Shown here in pieces: positions 9,713 to 20,150 of a stretch of DNA of 64,000 nt (within the stretch, counting starts at the first letter, position 1; the number at the start of each line of letters is the position of its first letter). The notes beneath the pieces are model-generated. The model did no database searches and was not told the DNA's origin. It worked only from the letters and a program-made list of their open reading frames with translations. Source of the DNA: Clarkia xantiana subsp. parviflora (Eukaryota > Streptophyta > Magnoliopsida > Myrtales > Onagraceae); the NCBI GenBank assembly GCA_036873135.1, contig JAPTYO010000008.1, forward strand, positions 35,660,819-35,724,818. Direction: 5' to 3'. A program made the translations under genes and the position numbers.

Positions 9713-10115
9713 TGGCATCCTCCATCTGAGGACCATCCCACAAAACAGGACGTGACATCCACCTTCCGAGGACCACCCCATAAAACATGGTGTGACATCC
9801 TCTATATGAGGGCAACCCCATGATTACAACGGCCATTCCCTGGGTTTTTAAAACAAGATGCGGCTATCTACAATAGGGCATGGCATCCTCCTTCCGAGGA
9901 CCATCCCACAAAACAGGGCGTGACATCCTCCTTCCGAGGACCACCCCATAAAACATGGAGCGACATCCTCTATATGAGGGCAACCCCATGATTACAACGA
10001 CCATTCCTTGGGTTTTTAAAACAAGATGCGGCTATCTACAACAGGGCGTGGCATCCTCCTTCCGAGGACTACCCCACAAAACATGGCATGACATCTTGTA
10101 TACGAGGGCAACCCC
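9713..10115 (+). repeat. 168-bp tandem repeat, about 2.4 copies
   Basis: The string TGGCATCCTCC recurs at 9713, 9881 and 10049, exactly 168 bases apart. Internally, GACATCCTCCTTCCGAGGAC-like sub-units repeat. It lies directly after the protease remnant, in the position of the pol-to-antisense-gene spacer. Confidence 0.88.
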
Positions 10116-10139
10116 ATGAAAACCTACTGCGTACTATAA

Positions 10140-10840
10140 TGTCCGGTAGCGTTCATTTCTACGCCCCTAGAAGCGTATCCTGGGAGAAATAAATTTCTAC
10201 GCCGGCAGGAGCGTATCCTGAGATCATTGCTATACGCAATGCATCGAAAAAATCGCCAACCCTACAAGTTGAGTCTTGTACAACGTTATCTTGTACGTGA
10301 ACAAATAACGAAATTAAAACTCCCCAAACTAGCAAGTCGAGTCTTGCCACAACGTCGCCTTGGCATGGACCAAGAGACGGTAAAAACTTTAAGTCGTACA
10401 ATGCGATCATGTACAGCCCCTTGGAATAACCATGAAGAGGTGTAGTAGAATCGCAAGGCAAGTGAGAGAATAGCCAAAGAACATCTTGCCACAACGCTAT
10501 TATGGGGTGCCCAACCAGCGGAAACAAAACACATCCAAATTAGCAAGTCGTGTCTTGCCACAACGTCGCCTTGAAATGGACCAAGAGACGGTAAAAACTA
10601 CAAGGCGTACTGCAAGACTTTTAATCCGCCCCTTGAAATAACCAAGTGGAGTCGTAGTAGCATCGTAAGGTAAGTACATGGATTAGCCAACAGAACGCCT
10701 TGCAACAATGTTACGCGAGGTGTTCCCAACTAACGGATGGAAAAATGCACCAAATTAACAAGTAGTGTCTTGTCAAAACGTCGCCTGAGAGTGGACTAAG
10801 AGACGGTATAAACTAATATCTTGCCTCGTCGAGACAACAC
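10140..10840 (+). repeat. Degenerate tandem repeat of about 214 bp
   Basis: AGCAAGTCGAGTCTTGCC-like units recur at about 10330, 10543 and 10757, each followed by ACCAAGAGACGGTA-like sequence. The same sequence family occurs in the spacer of Tat-4 (about 58065-58420), so the two elements share ancestry. Open frames here are not credible genes. Confidence 0.75.
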
Positions 10841-10860
10841 TGTTACGTGTGAGTAACGAT

Positions 10861-11090
10861 CTTGTGCATTACTACTCATAAATGCCAAGTATCGGTTCAA
10901 GGATCTTGTGCATTACTACCCATAAATGCCAAGTATCGGTTCAAGGATCTTGTGCATTACTACCCATAAATTCCAAGTATTGGTTCAAGGGTCTTGTACA
11001 TTATTACCCATAAACGCCAAGTACCAATTTAAGGTCTTGCACATTACTACCCACAAATGGAAAGTACCTACTCAAAGTATTGCGCGTTAC
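10861..11090 (+). repeat. 44-bp tandem repeat, about 5 copies
   Basis: CTTGTGCATTACTACCCATA-type units start at 10861, 10905, 10949, 10993 and about 11036, decaying rightward. Confidence 0.88.
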
Positions 11091-11362
11091 TAACCATGAA
11101 ATATGGCAAGCATATGACACATGTGTTTATCACACAATTATATACTATGCCATGCCTTGGGACAACCAAGAGGGGCGCGCGACACATAGCGACTTACGTC
11201 TTATCGCTGCAACTACAGATGCTACATCCAATCATAAAAGGAGTTTAAATCCTATTCTACAGTCCAAATCATATGGACAAACGCGGTAACAAAAGGTATG
11301 AAATATTCCCAATATGTTATCATGCATTACTAAAGCATCCATGACAGGTCTATATGACATCT
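11091..11362. other. Tat-1 spacer before the antisense gene
   Basis: No domain is visible. This is the 3' flank of the minus-strand antisense gene, and it resembles 58560-58760 of Tat-4. Confidence 0.4.
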
Positions 11363-13946
11363 TCAAGCAACAAGCATAAAGATAAAAGGTTTAAGGGGAC
11401 AACACCCAAACATAACCTCAACCCAACACGAGGAGCAAAAACTATGTACAAAGTCTGGTAACACGTGAGGTATATCAACATCTCCAGAAGGCTCAACCAT
11501 AACCTCGTCCTGAGCTGAAGACTCCACAACTACGCTGACATCATTGTCAGGATCAAACACAACCTCGACTCGAGGAGCAGCCGCATCTCGAAGGCGCAGT
11601 GCCGCCACATGTCTGGTGAAAAACTTAGAAAATACATCAAGCTGATCAAATGGAAAGTTGTGAGCAAGGGTATATACCTTCTCAATAAAATCCTCTGAAA
11701 TGTCATACATCAAGACATCAGTGCCTGCCTGAACGTCAACATGAAATGACGGCGAACTCTAATACTCTACAAGGGTGGGCTCCTTCCCCTCCTTATATGC
11801 ACTCTCCTGCACAGCCTGCAGGGCAAGGGCGTGCGCCTCGCCGTCATCAACAACCTTCTTACGAAGGGCAGTCATCCCGGACTCAAGAGCAGCAACTCGA
11901 GTCTGTCAAACAGAGGCACCTTCCTATAGGTCAACAACCTTCACGTCTAGGAAGCGCGCCTTCTCATTCATGCTAGCAAGCTCGTGACAGACCACGTCGC
12001 ACTTTTCTTGAAGAACGTTCTTCTTCTCGGTGAGTTCAATCACGAAATAAGAAAGGTTCCCGACATCGGCAACAACATAAAGCGCAATACAACATCCAAC
12101 AAGGAACAAGTTGTAACAACAATGCAGATATGCATACAAGATATAAAAGAGTAAGGATGGACACTCACAGGTGCAAAACGTGTCAGCGCACCCTCAGCAT
12201 AGGCGCGCGCGTTCTCTGGCTCGCTCGGGAGAATCCTCCGATCACCAAGAGGAACAACTCTCTGAAGCACACACAGTCCCACATCGGGAGTGCTCAAACT
12301 GGAATCCTTGGCAAATCGGGGAGCGCCAGCAGAAAAGTGTGCCCATTCAGCACCAACAATGTCGCCCTCAAGAGGACGAATCAGATCAGCTTGGCTCAGC
12401 GCAGTGAGGGGCGCAACCCCTATTAACATAGAAATAGATAAACAAGAAAGGCTAAACAACACAAGTGTAGCAAGAAAGTAAAAGCGAGTTACACACCTTC
12501 CCAAGGAGACTCCTCCTCCAAGGTCCGGTCCCTCGACCGGGGAGCAGAAATGGCAGGTGCGCGAGCCTGACCCTCAATATCCTTCCCTTTGTCGGGGGAA
12601 GGAATCCTCAAAGGCTCACCGCCTGGAACAGTCTTGGAGCGTTTGGGATTGCTCGAGGGACGAAGCTCGAAGTCAACTCTCTATGACCTGGGAAGCGACG
12701 GAGTCTCGTCAATAGTGACTACACGGTCAGTCACGTTTAGTGATCGACCTGCAAACAAGAGCAAAGAAAAATAAGAAAAACAACAGGATGAAGTAATAAA
12801 GATGAACGAAGTCACAAGGAGGTAGGCTTACTCATGGATCCTTTCCCTCGACAGGGCTTCAGAGCCCTAAGGGCCGCAGGGGCAGCGGAAGGAGCAGTAC
12901 ACTCGGGGGCAGCAGAGTTTCCCTAGACCCGCCTGCAAACGCGAGCTCTTTCCATGAAACCAACCTACATCACAACATAATAGGAGTTATAAATATTCAA
13001 ATCATACCGAATTGCCTACCGAAGGAGTCACGCGAATTCCGGCTTCCTGAAGATCCCGCGCAGACGCGCGAGCTACAGGGCGATAAGAGCACGCCTTGTG
13101 GCTTCGATATATCAGTTTCATAGTTTCTTTGTCCAAGGCAGTGAACTCAGAATAAGTAGGCACCGGATAAGTATGTGTAACGTGTGCGACCGGCCAGTTC
13201 ACCCCAACATCATTTATAAAGAAATAATGGCTCCTCCAATGACTGCCGGAACGGTCGGCAGCCGCCACAAATCGAAGTGAAGGATCCCACTTAACTTACA
13301 CCAGCCCAAAACTAGTAAAGCCTCGCTCTCTCAACGAGGGCCAACGAACAGCTAGGGAAGATAAACCGGATGAATCCTGACACTAGAGCCGGTAGAAGCA
13401 CCGAAAGAGTAGGGCATAATAATGCCAAGACTGCCGATGGCACAATACAGGGAAACAGACCCAAGCTCTAATCCCCGCAGGTGCGAGGTCATTCGGAGAG
13501 ATCCGATAGTAGCGACACAGACGAACCAGGTCACGACAACAGGGAAAGCGGAGCCCTTCTTGCACCTGAGTAGTCTATAATGTCGCCATCTCAAGTGGGG
13601 GCACAGTAGGTGAACCCCGCAGAACATACGTAAGCACATCAAAAGGGTATGCGGCCTCTACGAGAGGACAAAGTCCGAATATCTCTACGTGGCTTTCGTA
13701 CTCTTTTCGGCGTAGTTTGTTATCAGTAAAGGCTTGAAACATCTGCTCCGGCTCTGAGCCCGATCCCGACTCAGAGGAGTGATCAGAACTAAACTCCGAT
13801 CCTGACTCGTGGGACGCTGGAGAATCCGAATCGGATCCAGAACTAGAATCCGAACAATATGTAACACTGGTAGTTAGGATGAAAAAGTTACTCATTCTCT
13901 TAAATCCGGCGAGCCTGGATGGAAGTCCTAAGGAAGGGTGCGCCAA
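11363..13946 (-). pseudogene. Tat-1 antisense gene (spliced, decayed)
   Basis: It runs opposite to the element's gag-pol direction. Reading leftward, an acidic Ser/Asp-rich segment (SDSSSGSDSDS, about 13820-13850) comes first. It is followed by a segment with VRLCRYYRISPNDLAP (about 13490-13540). This resembles the plant 'putative gypsy type transposon' family (Transposase_28, PF04195). Next is ADRSGSHWRSHYFF (about 13215-13260). A region with RADLIRPLEGD-type sequence and a coiled coil (IELTEKKNVLQEKC, about 12000-12050) follow, then a C-terminal part ending 11363. GT-AG introns are visible at 12749-12831 and 12420-12496, matching Tat-4. A shorter candidate of 43 bp lies at 12965-13007. Stops and frame changes remain, so the gene looks decayed. 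Its molecular function is unknown. Confidence 0.72.
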
Positions 13947-14734
13947 CTATCGTACTCTAAGTCTATGAACTATTCAGCGACACCTGAGCTATAAAGCCTA
14001 CAATGGTAAGCGACAATCTACTCAGCAAGCATGCACAAGACAGTCATATTTCTAATCATTATGTGGTGGACATCCTCTATACGGGGGCAACTCCACACCT
14101 ACGGACTTACAAGTTCACAATTAACACATAGCAAACATCCTCTATACGGGGGCAACTCTATGTCAGTAAGGGCCTCGTCCTGATACCTATACAGTCTACA
14201 TAGTCTACACGGCCCTACACGTGCCTACTCGGCCCAACACAACTACTCAGGATAACAGTGCATATATAATTGAAGCACTAACACCTATATGCATATATCA
14301 TTTAATGGTTGCAGGTTATACATGCATATTCGCAAGACTCTATTGCTACTACAAGCTCTATCATGCTAGCAAGTGTATACATACAAGGGCTAACATCATG
14401 CAAGTTGTAATATGGACTTCATTGAGCAACAATTTTGATCAAAAAGCAGTTATCTGAGCAATAAAACATTATTTGATCAGTGGCCATGATAAAAAAACAA
14501 TCAACTCAACATTCCAGACATGGTGAGGTGTCAATCGATCAGCGATTACGATCAATAATGGAAGTAACATCCTTTACTCTACATCATGTTAATGTGTGCT
14601 AGGAATTTCATCAAACACTTGGTGGGTATGGAAAAATCAATTCTTCCCCAAGGTAAAGATTGACAAAATTAAGATAGCCAAAGACATCACCATACCTGAA
14701 AATGGTCTCCAATCGACTCCGGAAATCCCACCGT
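13947..14734. other. Tat-1: 5' region of the antisense transcript
   Basis: Non-coding as far as I can see. It contains paired copies of CATCCTCTATACGGGGGCAA (about 14069 and 14129), related to the 168-bp repeat further left. Confidence 0.4.
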
Positions 14735-14945
14735 CGAATTCGTGCCATTGCCGCCGTGTAATCGCCGCCAGTCGCCGCCGCGAAATCGCCGCCGCGAAAT
14801 CGCCGCCAGTCGCCGCCATGAAATCGCTGCCAGTCGCTGCCGCGAAATCGCCGCCCGCCGCCGCCGTGTCGCCGCCCGTCGCTGTTGCCGTCTCGCCCCA
14901 GCCGTGTCGCCCCCGTGGATGGTTGATGGCCAGTCGGAATTTGGG
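14735..14945. repeat. GC-rich CGCCGCCAGT-type tandem repeat
   Basis: Degenerate units of about 24 bases (AATCGCCGCCGCGAAAT, GTCGCCGCC) produce long frames on both strands. They lie in the presumed 5' UTR of the antisense transcript and do not encode a recognisable protein. Confidence 0.7.
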
Positions 14946-15035
14946 TGAGTCTAATTGCCTTGGCCTCCAAATGACTTACTCTTCAAGAAAGGAAGAGGAG
15001 ACGAGGCTAAGTATGGGAGATGATTACACACACTC

Positions 15036-15048
15036 CTTTATATAATGT
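15036..15048 (-). promoter_or_regulatory. TATA box of the Tat-1 antisense gene
   Basis: CATTATATAAAGG on the minus strand lies about 430 bases inside the polypurine tract and upstream of the antisense gene. Tat-3 has a TATA element in the same relative place. A start site near 15010 is inferred. Confidence 0.5.
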
Positions 15049-15480
15049 GAGGGTAAGGGTTCACATCTCCATCTTCTATTACCACCCTTGGATGACTATG
15101 TTATCATCTAATGGTCTTAGTTAAAGATGACACCTCTCTTTAATTTTATAACTCCATTTCTTGAGTCCTTAACATATATTCATACTTACATACACGTGCA
15201 TATCATGTTTACATACATGCCAGCATTTACGTCCATGTTACGTACATACACCTACATCATTACATATATATTTGTTATACACATATACTCGCTGCACTAA
15301 CCATATCAGCAGTTATACTTTCCTTTACCGAGAAGAGGAAGGAAAGACGACGTTGAGACCCACGCGCCAATGGTCAGTAAGTTTACCCGCGAAGTAAGTC
15401 CCGAACCCGAATCGGGCGCCTATCTTATCGTAAAATAGAGTCAAGCAAGGGTTAAGCCATTACTTAACTCGGGGGGCAAA

Positions 15481-16049
15481 TGATGGATATTCGCCCGATA
15501 CGGTTTCGTATTTATATTTCGGACCTCGTCAACACGTCAAACCCATTAAAACGGCCTAGAAACGCTAACCCGCGAGTTAGAACGATCCGAACGGGCAACA
15601 CGCGCGTTCGTACCGGACCGGTCCGGATTGTTGACCCTTGAGGTGCGTACCCTTACATGTTCCTACACTATGTGCGAGTCTTCCTACTGCCAATCTTGCT
15701 CAAACCTGGTTTACGTTTTTCTACTAAACCGGGGTCGGATCGCTCAAAACCGGGTTCGAGTCCATGGCTTCCTATAAATAAGAGCCTTGGTCACCCATTT
15801 CATTGTCAAGTAACTTCAAGTTGGCGTAGGAGCTCTCACCTCTCTATAGCTTTATCTCTTTATAATTTCTCTCATTTAAGCATTGGAGAGGGTTCATCAA
15901 GCACCACCCCCCGAGTGGTCTCGATACTGCCCCTTGTGCAGGTGCTAAGAAGAACGCGCGTGGACAACACTCGCGAGTTTCGAAACCCCGACAAGGACTC
16001 AACACAACATTACAGCGACCCGTCACTCCGCGCGAGTCAAGTCGTAACA
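15481..16049 (+). repeat. Tat-1 3' LTR
   Basis: 569 bp. It is preceded by a polypurine tract (15466-15480). It has CCTATAAATA at 15771-15780 and TTAAGCATTGGAG at about 15876, and lacks the long C-run of the left LTR. Confidence 0.88.
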
Positions 16050-16821
16050 CACTACACTTCAGTTTTCTCGTTGAATGAGCATCATCATCATCATAATCGC
16101 CCTCATCATTATCATTCCATTTAACCGTCAATTCGAACGTCATAATCTTGTGGAACAAATCAGCTATTTGTCGAGCGGAACTCTCGCTGGCATGAAATCA
16201 CACACTTTTTGTTCTTCGAACGCCTATCAATCATTAACCTGCCAAATACACAAGACCACACACTCACATCATTATGGCGAAGTCTTCCCACAGCTCCTCT
16301 TCTTGCTGCTTTGGTTTGTTGGCACAAACTCTTCTCTTGGCCTACACGTTGCTCTTTCTTGGTTTCCCGCGAGCCAACGCCATTCATCTTTAGCTCAATT
16401 GCATCACTGCCAATTTCTTGTCTTTTTAGGTCGGTATTTACATCTCTTTACAACCTACGCATTCGTTCAGGAGCAAGGGTCTATGAACGCTTCCAATCCA
16501 ACCCGTACTTAAACAAATTCGTTGCTTGGGCCACCGTTCCACCAATGTGCCCAATGAATCTGATATCCAGATGATCGGCTTCACATGCCTTCTTTTGCGC
16601 CAAAGGAGAGCAAGACCTTCTAGCCAACACTTTTCTCTCATTCCTCATCAAATTACTGCGTTTAGACGACTTACGCTCCACTATCAAAAAGTCTTAGCTT
16701 TACCGCTTGCATCTTCATTCACTGTCGCATTGCTACTTTTAGACGACTTGCGATCCACTATCGAGCTCGTATTAGCTTCACTGCTTGCTGCTTCACCATC
16801 ATCGCTCTCTCCCGACTTCAG
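16050..16821 (-). other. Unassigned interior of Gyp-1, possible foreign segment
   Basis: It lies where reverse transcriptase should follow the Gyp-1 protease on the minus strand. The minus strand shows patches such as DNDEGDYDDDD (about 16085-16120) and LDIRFIGHIGGTVAQATNLF (about 16515-16575) that match no gypsy domain known to me. Frames are interrupted. It could be captured host sequence or a very decayed part of the element. Confidence 0.4.
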
Positions 16822-18000
16822 CTATACGCGCACGTCCGGGATTGGATTGATTGGGTACTCCTCTTGGACGAGATCATTCTCCACTTTACGCATCGAACAT
16901 AAGTAGGAGGTCATCACTTCATTCTTTAGCTCTCGCACCAGCTGCACCTCTAAAGCTTTCTCACTCGACCCAACCGTCTTTGGGACTTTACGTAATCCTG
17001 GCATAAAACAGGGGTTTACAGGGTCGTTTATCATAATACCACAAACATAAGGCATTACCATCACGTTGTTGCTTGCAAAGAAGATATTCATAAGGATGAA
17101 GTCGAAATCATACATAGGAAGAACAAGGAAATCGACCGTACCGCTCTAGCGTCCCATCGTCGCCTGAACATGGACCATGCCACTCACTGCAACGCTTTCC
17201 GAGTTCACCACCTTCACATGGTTTGAATTCCGGGTGATCTTGAAATCACACTTCGCACATGCCTTCTCCAAGCAAAAGGAATGAGTAGCTCCAATATCCA
17301 CCATCACCACTTATTCCATTCCTGCGAGACAAGCATTAACATAGACTAAACCGGGCTTTGTCGTCGTCGTGGTTGTTGTCATCTCTCCTAGCACCTTCAT
17401 TGGAGCCGTTTTGATCTGCGCCTTCTTCTCCATGCTTGACGATTTTCTTGCCTTGCGCAAAGCTATCAAATTTTCCTTCTCAGAACAATCTCAAGACTTG
17501 TGAGGGCCACCGCAAACGAAGCATCCCAGAAGCGTCCTTGGGTCTTTCCACCAACTCAACTTCGTTTCTTCCTTCGCCATGTTTAGGTCATCATGTTTGG
17601 GTTGGTACTTCACCTTTCCCTTCCCTTTATCATCTGACTTGGACGCAAATTGCTCCACACCATCACAACTTTGCGGATTTTGAAGTTCAACATGTTTGCC
17701 GTCATCAAATATTGCACTCTTCGGGTCCGCTACTTGGTGTTGCAAGTCGATCTCTCACAGCCACTTCTCGAAATCATTAACCCGTGCCATAGCTTCAGCT
17801 GCACTCGCCCTTGCATCTGTATCCCTTGCCTCTGAAACCATCAAGAGTACTTCACATAGGCCAACTCATCGGGAAGGCCGCACAACCACTCAAGCAAGGT
17901 TTTCATCGGCTAAGTCTCCGCTTTTGCAGCATCCTTCAAAGATAGTTTCAGCAAGGCAATCCGCTGTTCATTCACCATGATCTTAGACTTTCAAAGTCAG
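16822..18000 (-). pseudogene. Gyp-1 gag C-terminus and aspartic protease, decayed
   Basis: Reading leftward, gag-like remnants (17750-18000) lead to a zinc knuckle CFVCGGPHK...DC at about 17490-17530, with a stop inside the knuckle. The protease active site VDIGATHSF follows at about 17285-17310; this is the DxG(A)TH form typical of chromovirus-type gypsy elements. LPMYDFDFIL and the post-protease linker (KVPKTVGSSEKALEVQLV to YPINPIPDVRV) end near 16822. That linker normally leads into reverse transcriptase, which is not found. At least three stops break the frame. Confidence 0.75.
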
Positions 18001-18108
18001 CACATTTCCCAAGGAAACCACGCACGCACGCACAACACACATGATCCTCGATCTTCATGAGTGACTTCTTCACTAAGAAACCACCACGGAATAACCACAA
18101 CTGTAATA

Positions 18109-18118
18109 TCTGATACCA
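18109..18118 (-). promoter_or_regulatory. Gyp-1 primer-binding site (initiator Met tRNA type)
   Basis: TGGTATCAGA on the minus strand, one base inside the right LTR, matches the 3' end complement of plant initiator-methionine tRNA. Confidence 0.75.
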
Positions 18119-18119
18119 C

Positions 18120-18507
18120 TGTCACAGAGGGTCAAATTCACTTCTATTTTACGTCTTAGTATAGCTCCATGCTGGCATAATGACACCTTCAATCACCAGC
18201 CAAGACAACAGACGAACGCAACTAGGAACGCTTTTGACGGCTAGTCAAGAACAAAATCCACAAGATCGCACAAAAGGACAGTTCAAGTAATCAACGAGTA
18301 CAATGCCGCAAATAACATGAAGAAGAAGATCAATAGACACATAATAGAAATAGTGGAACACTTGCTTTTATATTCATTAACAAAGGCTTGGCGCCTGATT
18401 ACAAAAACACCTCACTAGCAATCGATTTCGTAACTTCACTCCATTCAGCCCTTACCATGAGTTCTGCTCACTATCACTCACTTTAATCCCGAAATATAAG
18501 TACTCAA
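18120..18507 (-). repeat. Gyp-1 5' LTR, truncated by Tat-2
   Basis: It starts TGTCACAG next to the primer site and matches 5758-6123. It ends abruptly where the Tat-2 LTR begins at 18508. Confidence 0.72.
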
Positions 18508-19169
18508 TGTTTGCACACGTTCCTTGAGTGCCTTCTTCTCTTCGAATCCTCGCTCTCCTTTCTTCTCGAATACCTGCAAATGGGCGCCGGGGGGTTCCCG
18601 GTAAGCCCACTTCGATGCTTAAGTAAGTATGGGCTTATAGAGAGAAAGTAAGCTTAAAAAGAGATTGATTACCTCCAAATTATGGAATGAGAGCTCTATT
18701 TACAGAGTTCCTAGCAAACCATTCTGGTTCCGGTGCTTTTTCGGTCCGATTTGGCGGTTTAATGATATAACTCGGTGTTGACCGTAAATAAAGTGGTTTT
18801 GACCATGGTCTAACCGTAGATGAGTTTATTATTGGTTAAGTGTCCCAAAAATGGCCTCCGATGGCGTGCCCCGGGCGATATTTCGACCGGGAGTTTAAGT
18901 CCGGACGAGTGGGACTCGTCCGAAAGAAGGGGGGGTACCCGTGTGGGTACCCCCAAGGGAGCGTTCATGTTACCAGAGCAGAAGTCCTGCTCGGATGCCC
19001 CCGAGTGGTGTTTACCACTCGGGATCTCCCAAGTGGATTTTGCCACTCGGGATATTTTTGGGCCTAAGTATTTGGGCCTCGGGTGTCTGTTTGTCAAAGT
19101 TTCGAATTATAACTGAGTATGTCTCAATTATAGAGTCCAATTTGAGATAGCTTGGGCGTATATCCAACA
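18508..19169 (-). repeat. Tat-2 3' LTR
   Basis: 662 bp. Its minus strand carries the leader module shared with the other Tat families: the complement of TTAAGCATCG at about 18612-18621, a C-tract, and TTTGCAGG at about 18571-18578. The U3 part holds the hairpin row at 18902-19052. Confidence 0.75.
18902..19052. repeat. Row of five hairpins in the Tat-2 LTR U3
   Basis: Stems: 18902-18910 with 18914-18922 (9 bp, loop 3); 18931-18940 with 18945-18954 (10 bp, loop 4); 18976-18981 with 18987-18992 (6 bp, loop 5); 19000-19009 with 19014-19023 (10 bp, loop 4); 19027-19036 with 19043-19052 (9 of 10 bp, loop 6). CCACTCGGGA occurs in both of the last two. Confidence 0.88.
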
Positions 19170-19499
19170 TTTTCCCCCGAGTCAAGCAATGGTTTAACCT
19201 TTATTTGACCTTATTTTTGCGGAATATCTCCCAAGCGAGTTATGAAATGTACCTTTATGACAATCCGGGCTTTTACTAAGTGCTCAAGGAACGTTGCAAT
19301 TTTCCTTTTCCCCTGTTTAAAGGAGTTGAATACACAAAACTCTATTGCTAATTTAAAGCAAATATATGTAATCATATATAGATATCATATGAGGGTAAGA
19401 ATTACGGGTTTTGTCTCGTTTTAGTTAGCCTTTGAACCGTTTCCTTTTATTGGTGTCTCCATTCTATTGGAGTTTTTGAAAAAATCCCTAACACACTTC

Positions 19500-19507
19500 T
19501 ATATAAG
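19500..19507 (+). promoter_or_regulatory. TATA box facing inward from the Tat-2 3' LTR
   Basis: TATATAAG lies about 330 bases inside the polypurine tract on the strand opposite to the element, like the antisense promoters of Tat-1 and Tat-3. The open stretch 19654-19935 downstream encodes an Arg/Gly-rich sequence with no recognisable domain, so I do not call a gene. Confidence 0.4.
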
Positions 19508-20032
19508 AGATGTTATAGGTTCCCCCTTTATTATTTGCATCCACCTCCTTTTTCAAGAACACTTCTCCCTTTTAGACCTAGGTTTTCTTCTTCACCTCCA
19601 TTTTCAATTTTTGTTGATCAATCAAGTCACCATATCTTAGATGGAGCTTAACTTTGTTTGATTTCCGGCTTGGCTTAAGAGGCTTGCTTCGACCGGAGGA
19701 CGCGGCGGCTCAATTTCACCGCGGCAGGAATGGCGAACTTCGGGTGTGGCGGATGAGATTGGGAACGACGTGGCGGGCAGGGTCGGGCACGGTGTGTCGG
19801 GCTCAAGACGGAACCGACGTTAGTAGGCGGCTCGTGGTGGTCTTGGCGAGGCGGAGAGCTCCAGACGGCGGTGACGAGGCATCTCTGACGGTAAGCCGCA
19901 GCAGGGTGGACCGGTCTGACTTCGGTTTGGCTTGATTTCGGTATGGTGACTCTGTTTTCTATTGTTTGGGCCCGGTTTCTTCAAAGGTTCAATCTTTTGG
20001 CTCTTTTATGTGTGTTTACTCCCCCATTTTCT

Positions 20033-20150
20033 TGCTATAAAAGCTAGAGCTTGCCATCGATAATTGAGTTGTTTCATTTTTATTGTTGATTGTGAGATAG
20101 AGGATTACCTCTATTATCGAAATTGGAGTTCCCTTGAGGTAAGTATTTGA
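20033..20150 (+). promoter_or_regulatory. Second TATA box and candidate splice donor in Tat-2
   Basis: GCTATAAAAGCTAG (about 20034) closely resembles the Tat-3 antisense promoter GCTTATAAAAGCTA. About 100 bases on, TTGAG/GTAAGTATTTG is a near-ideal plant splice donor. Together they could be the promoter and first exon of a truncated antisense gene. Confidence 0.4.

Larger units (their letters stand above)
8434..16049 (+). mobile_element. Tat-1: Tat-lineage gypsy element without gag, reverse transcriptase or integrase
   Basis: LTRs lie at 8434-9032 and 15481-16049, both starting TGATGGATAT and ending GTCGTAACA. The flanking 5-mers CACCA (8429-8433) and CACTA (16050-16054) are a target duplication with one mismatch. 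The primer site is at 9033-9058 and the polypurine tract AACTCGGGGGGCAAA at 15466-15480. The interior keeps only a protease-region remnant on the plus strand, tandem-repeat spacers, and a spliced antisense gene. Large deletions must have removed gag and the reverse transcriptase to integrase part. Confidence 0.88.
5758..18507 (-). mobile_element. Gyp-1: old Ty3/gypsy element, split by Tat-0 and Tat-1
   Basis: Related LTR copies lie at 5758-6123 (3' LTR) and 18120-18507 (5' LTR). A primer site matching initiator-Met tRNA (TGGTATCAGA on the minus strand, 18109-18118) adjoins the right copy. Gag zinc knuckle and protease sequence lies between them on the minus strand. Reverse transcriptase, RNase H and integrase were not found, so a large internal loss is likely. 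Two Tat-lineage elements (6694-7980 and 8434-16049) sit inside it, and Tat-2 cuts its right LTR. The low conservation of the coding part makes it one of the oldest layers here. Confidence 0.7.

Noticed and set aside
13002..13268. Separate small gene on the minus strand
   Set aside because: It is one exon of the larger Tat-1 antisense gene, as shown by its match to Tat-4 and the flanking introns.
14596..15045. Open frames on both strands near 14.6-15.0 kb
   Set aside because: They come from a GC-rich tandem repeat in the presumed leader of the antisense transcript.
16075..16574. Plus-strand frames with an isoleucine-rich start
   Set aside because: They are the complement of an ATC/GAT repeat in decayed minus-strand gypsy sequence; no membrane-protein or other family match.
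18810..19116. Overlapping open frames at 18.8-19.1 kb
   Set aside because: They lie inside an LTR U3 region dominated by hairpins; the openness follows from base composition.
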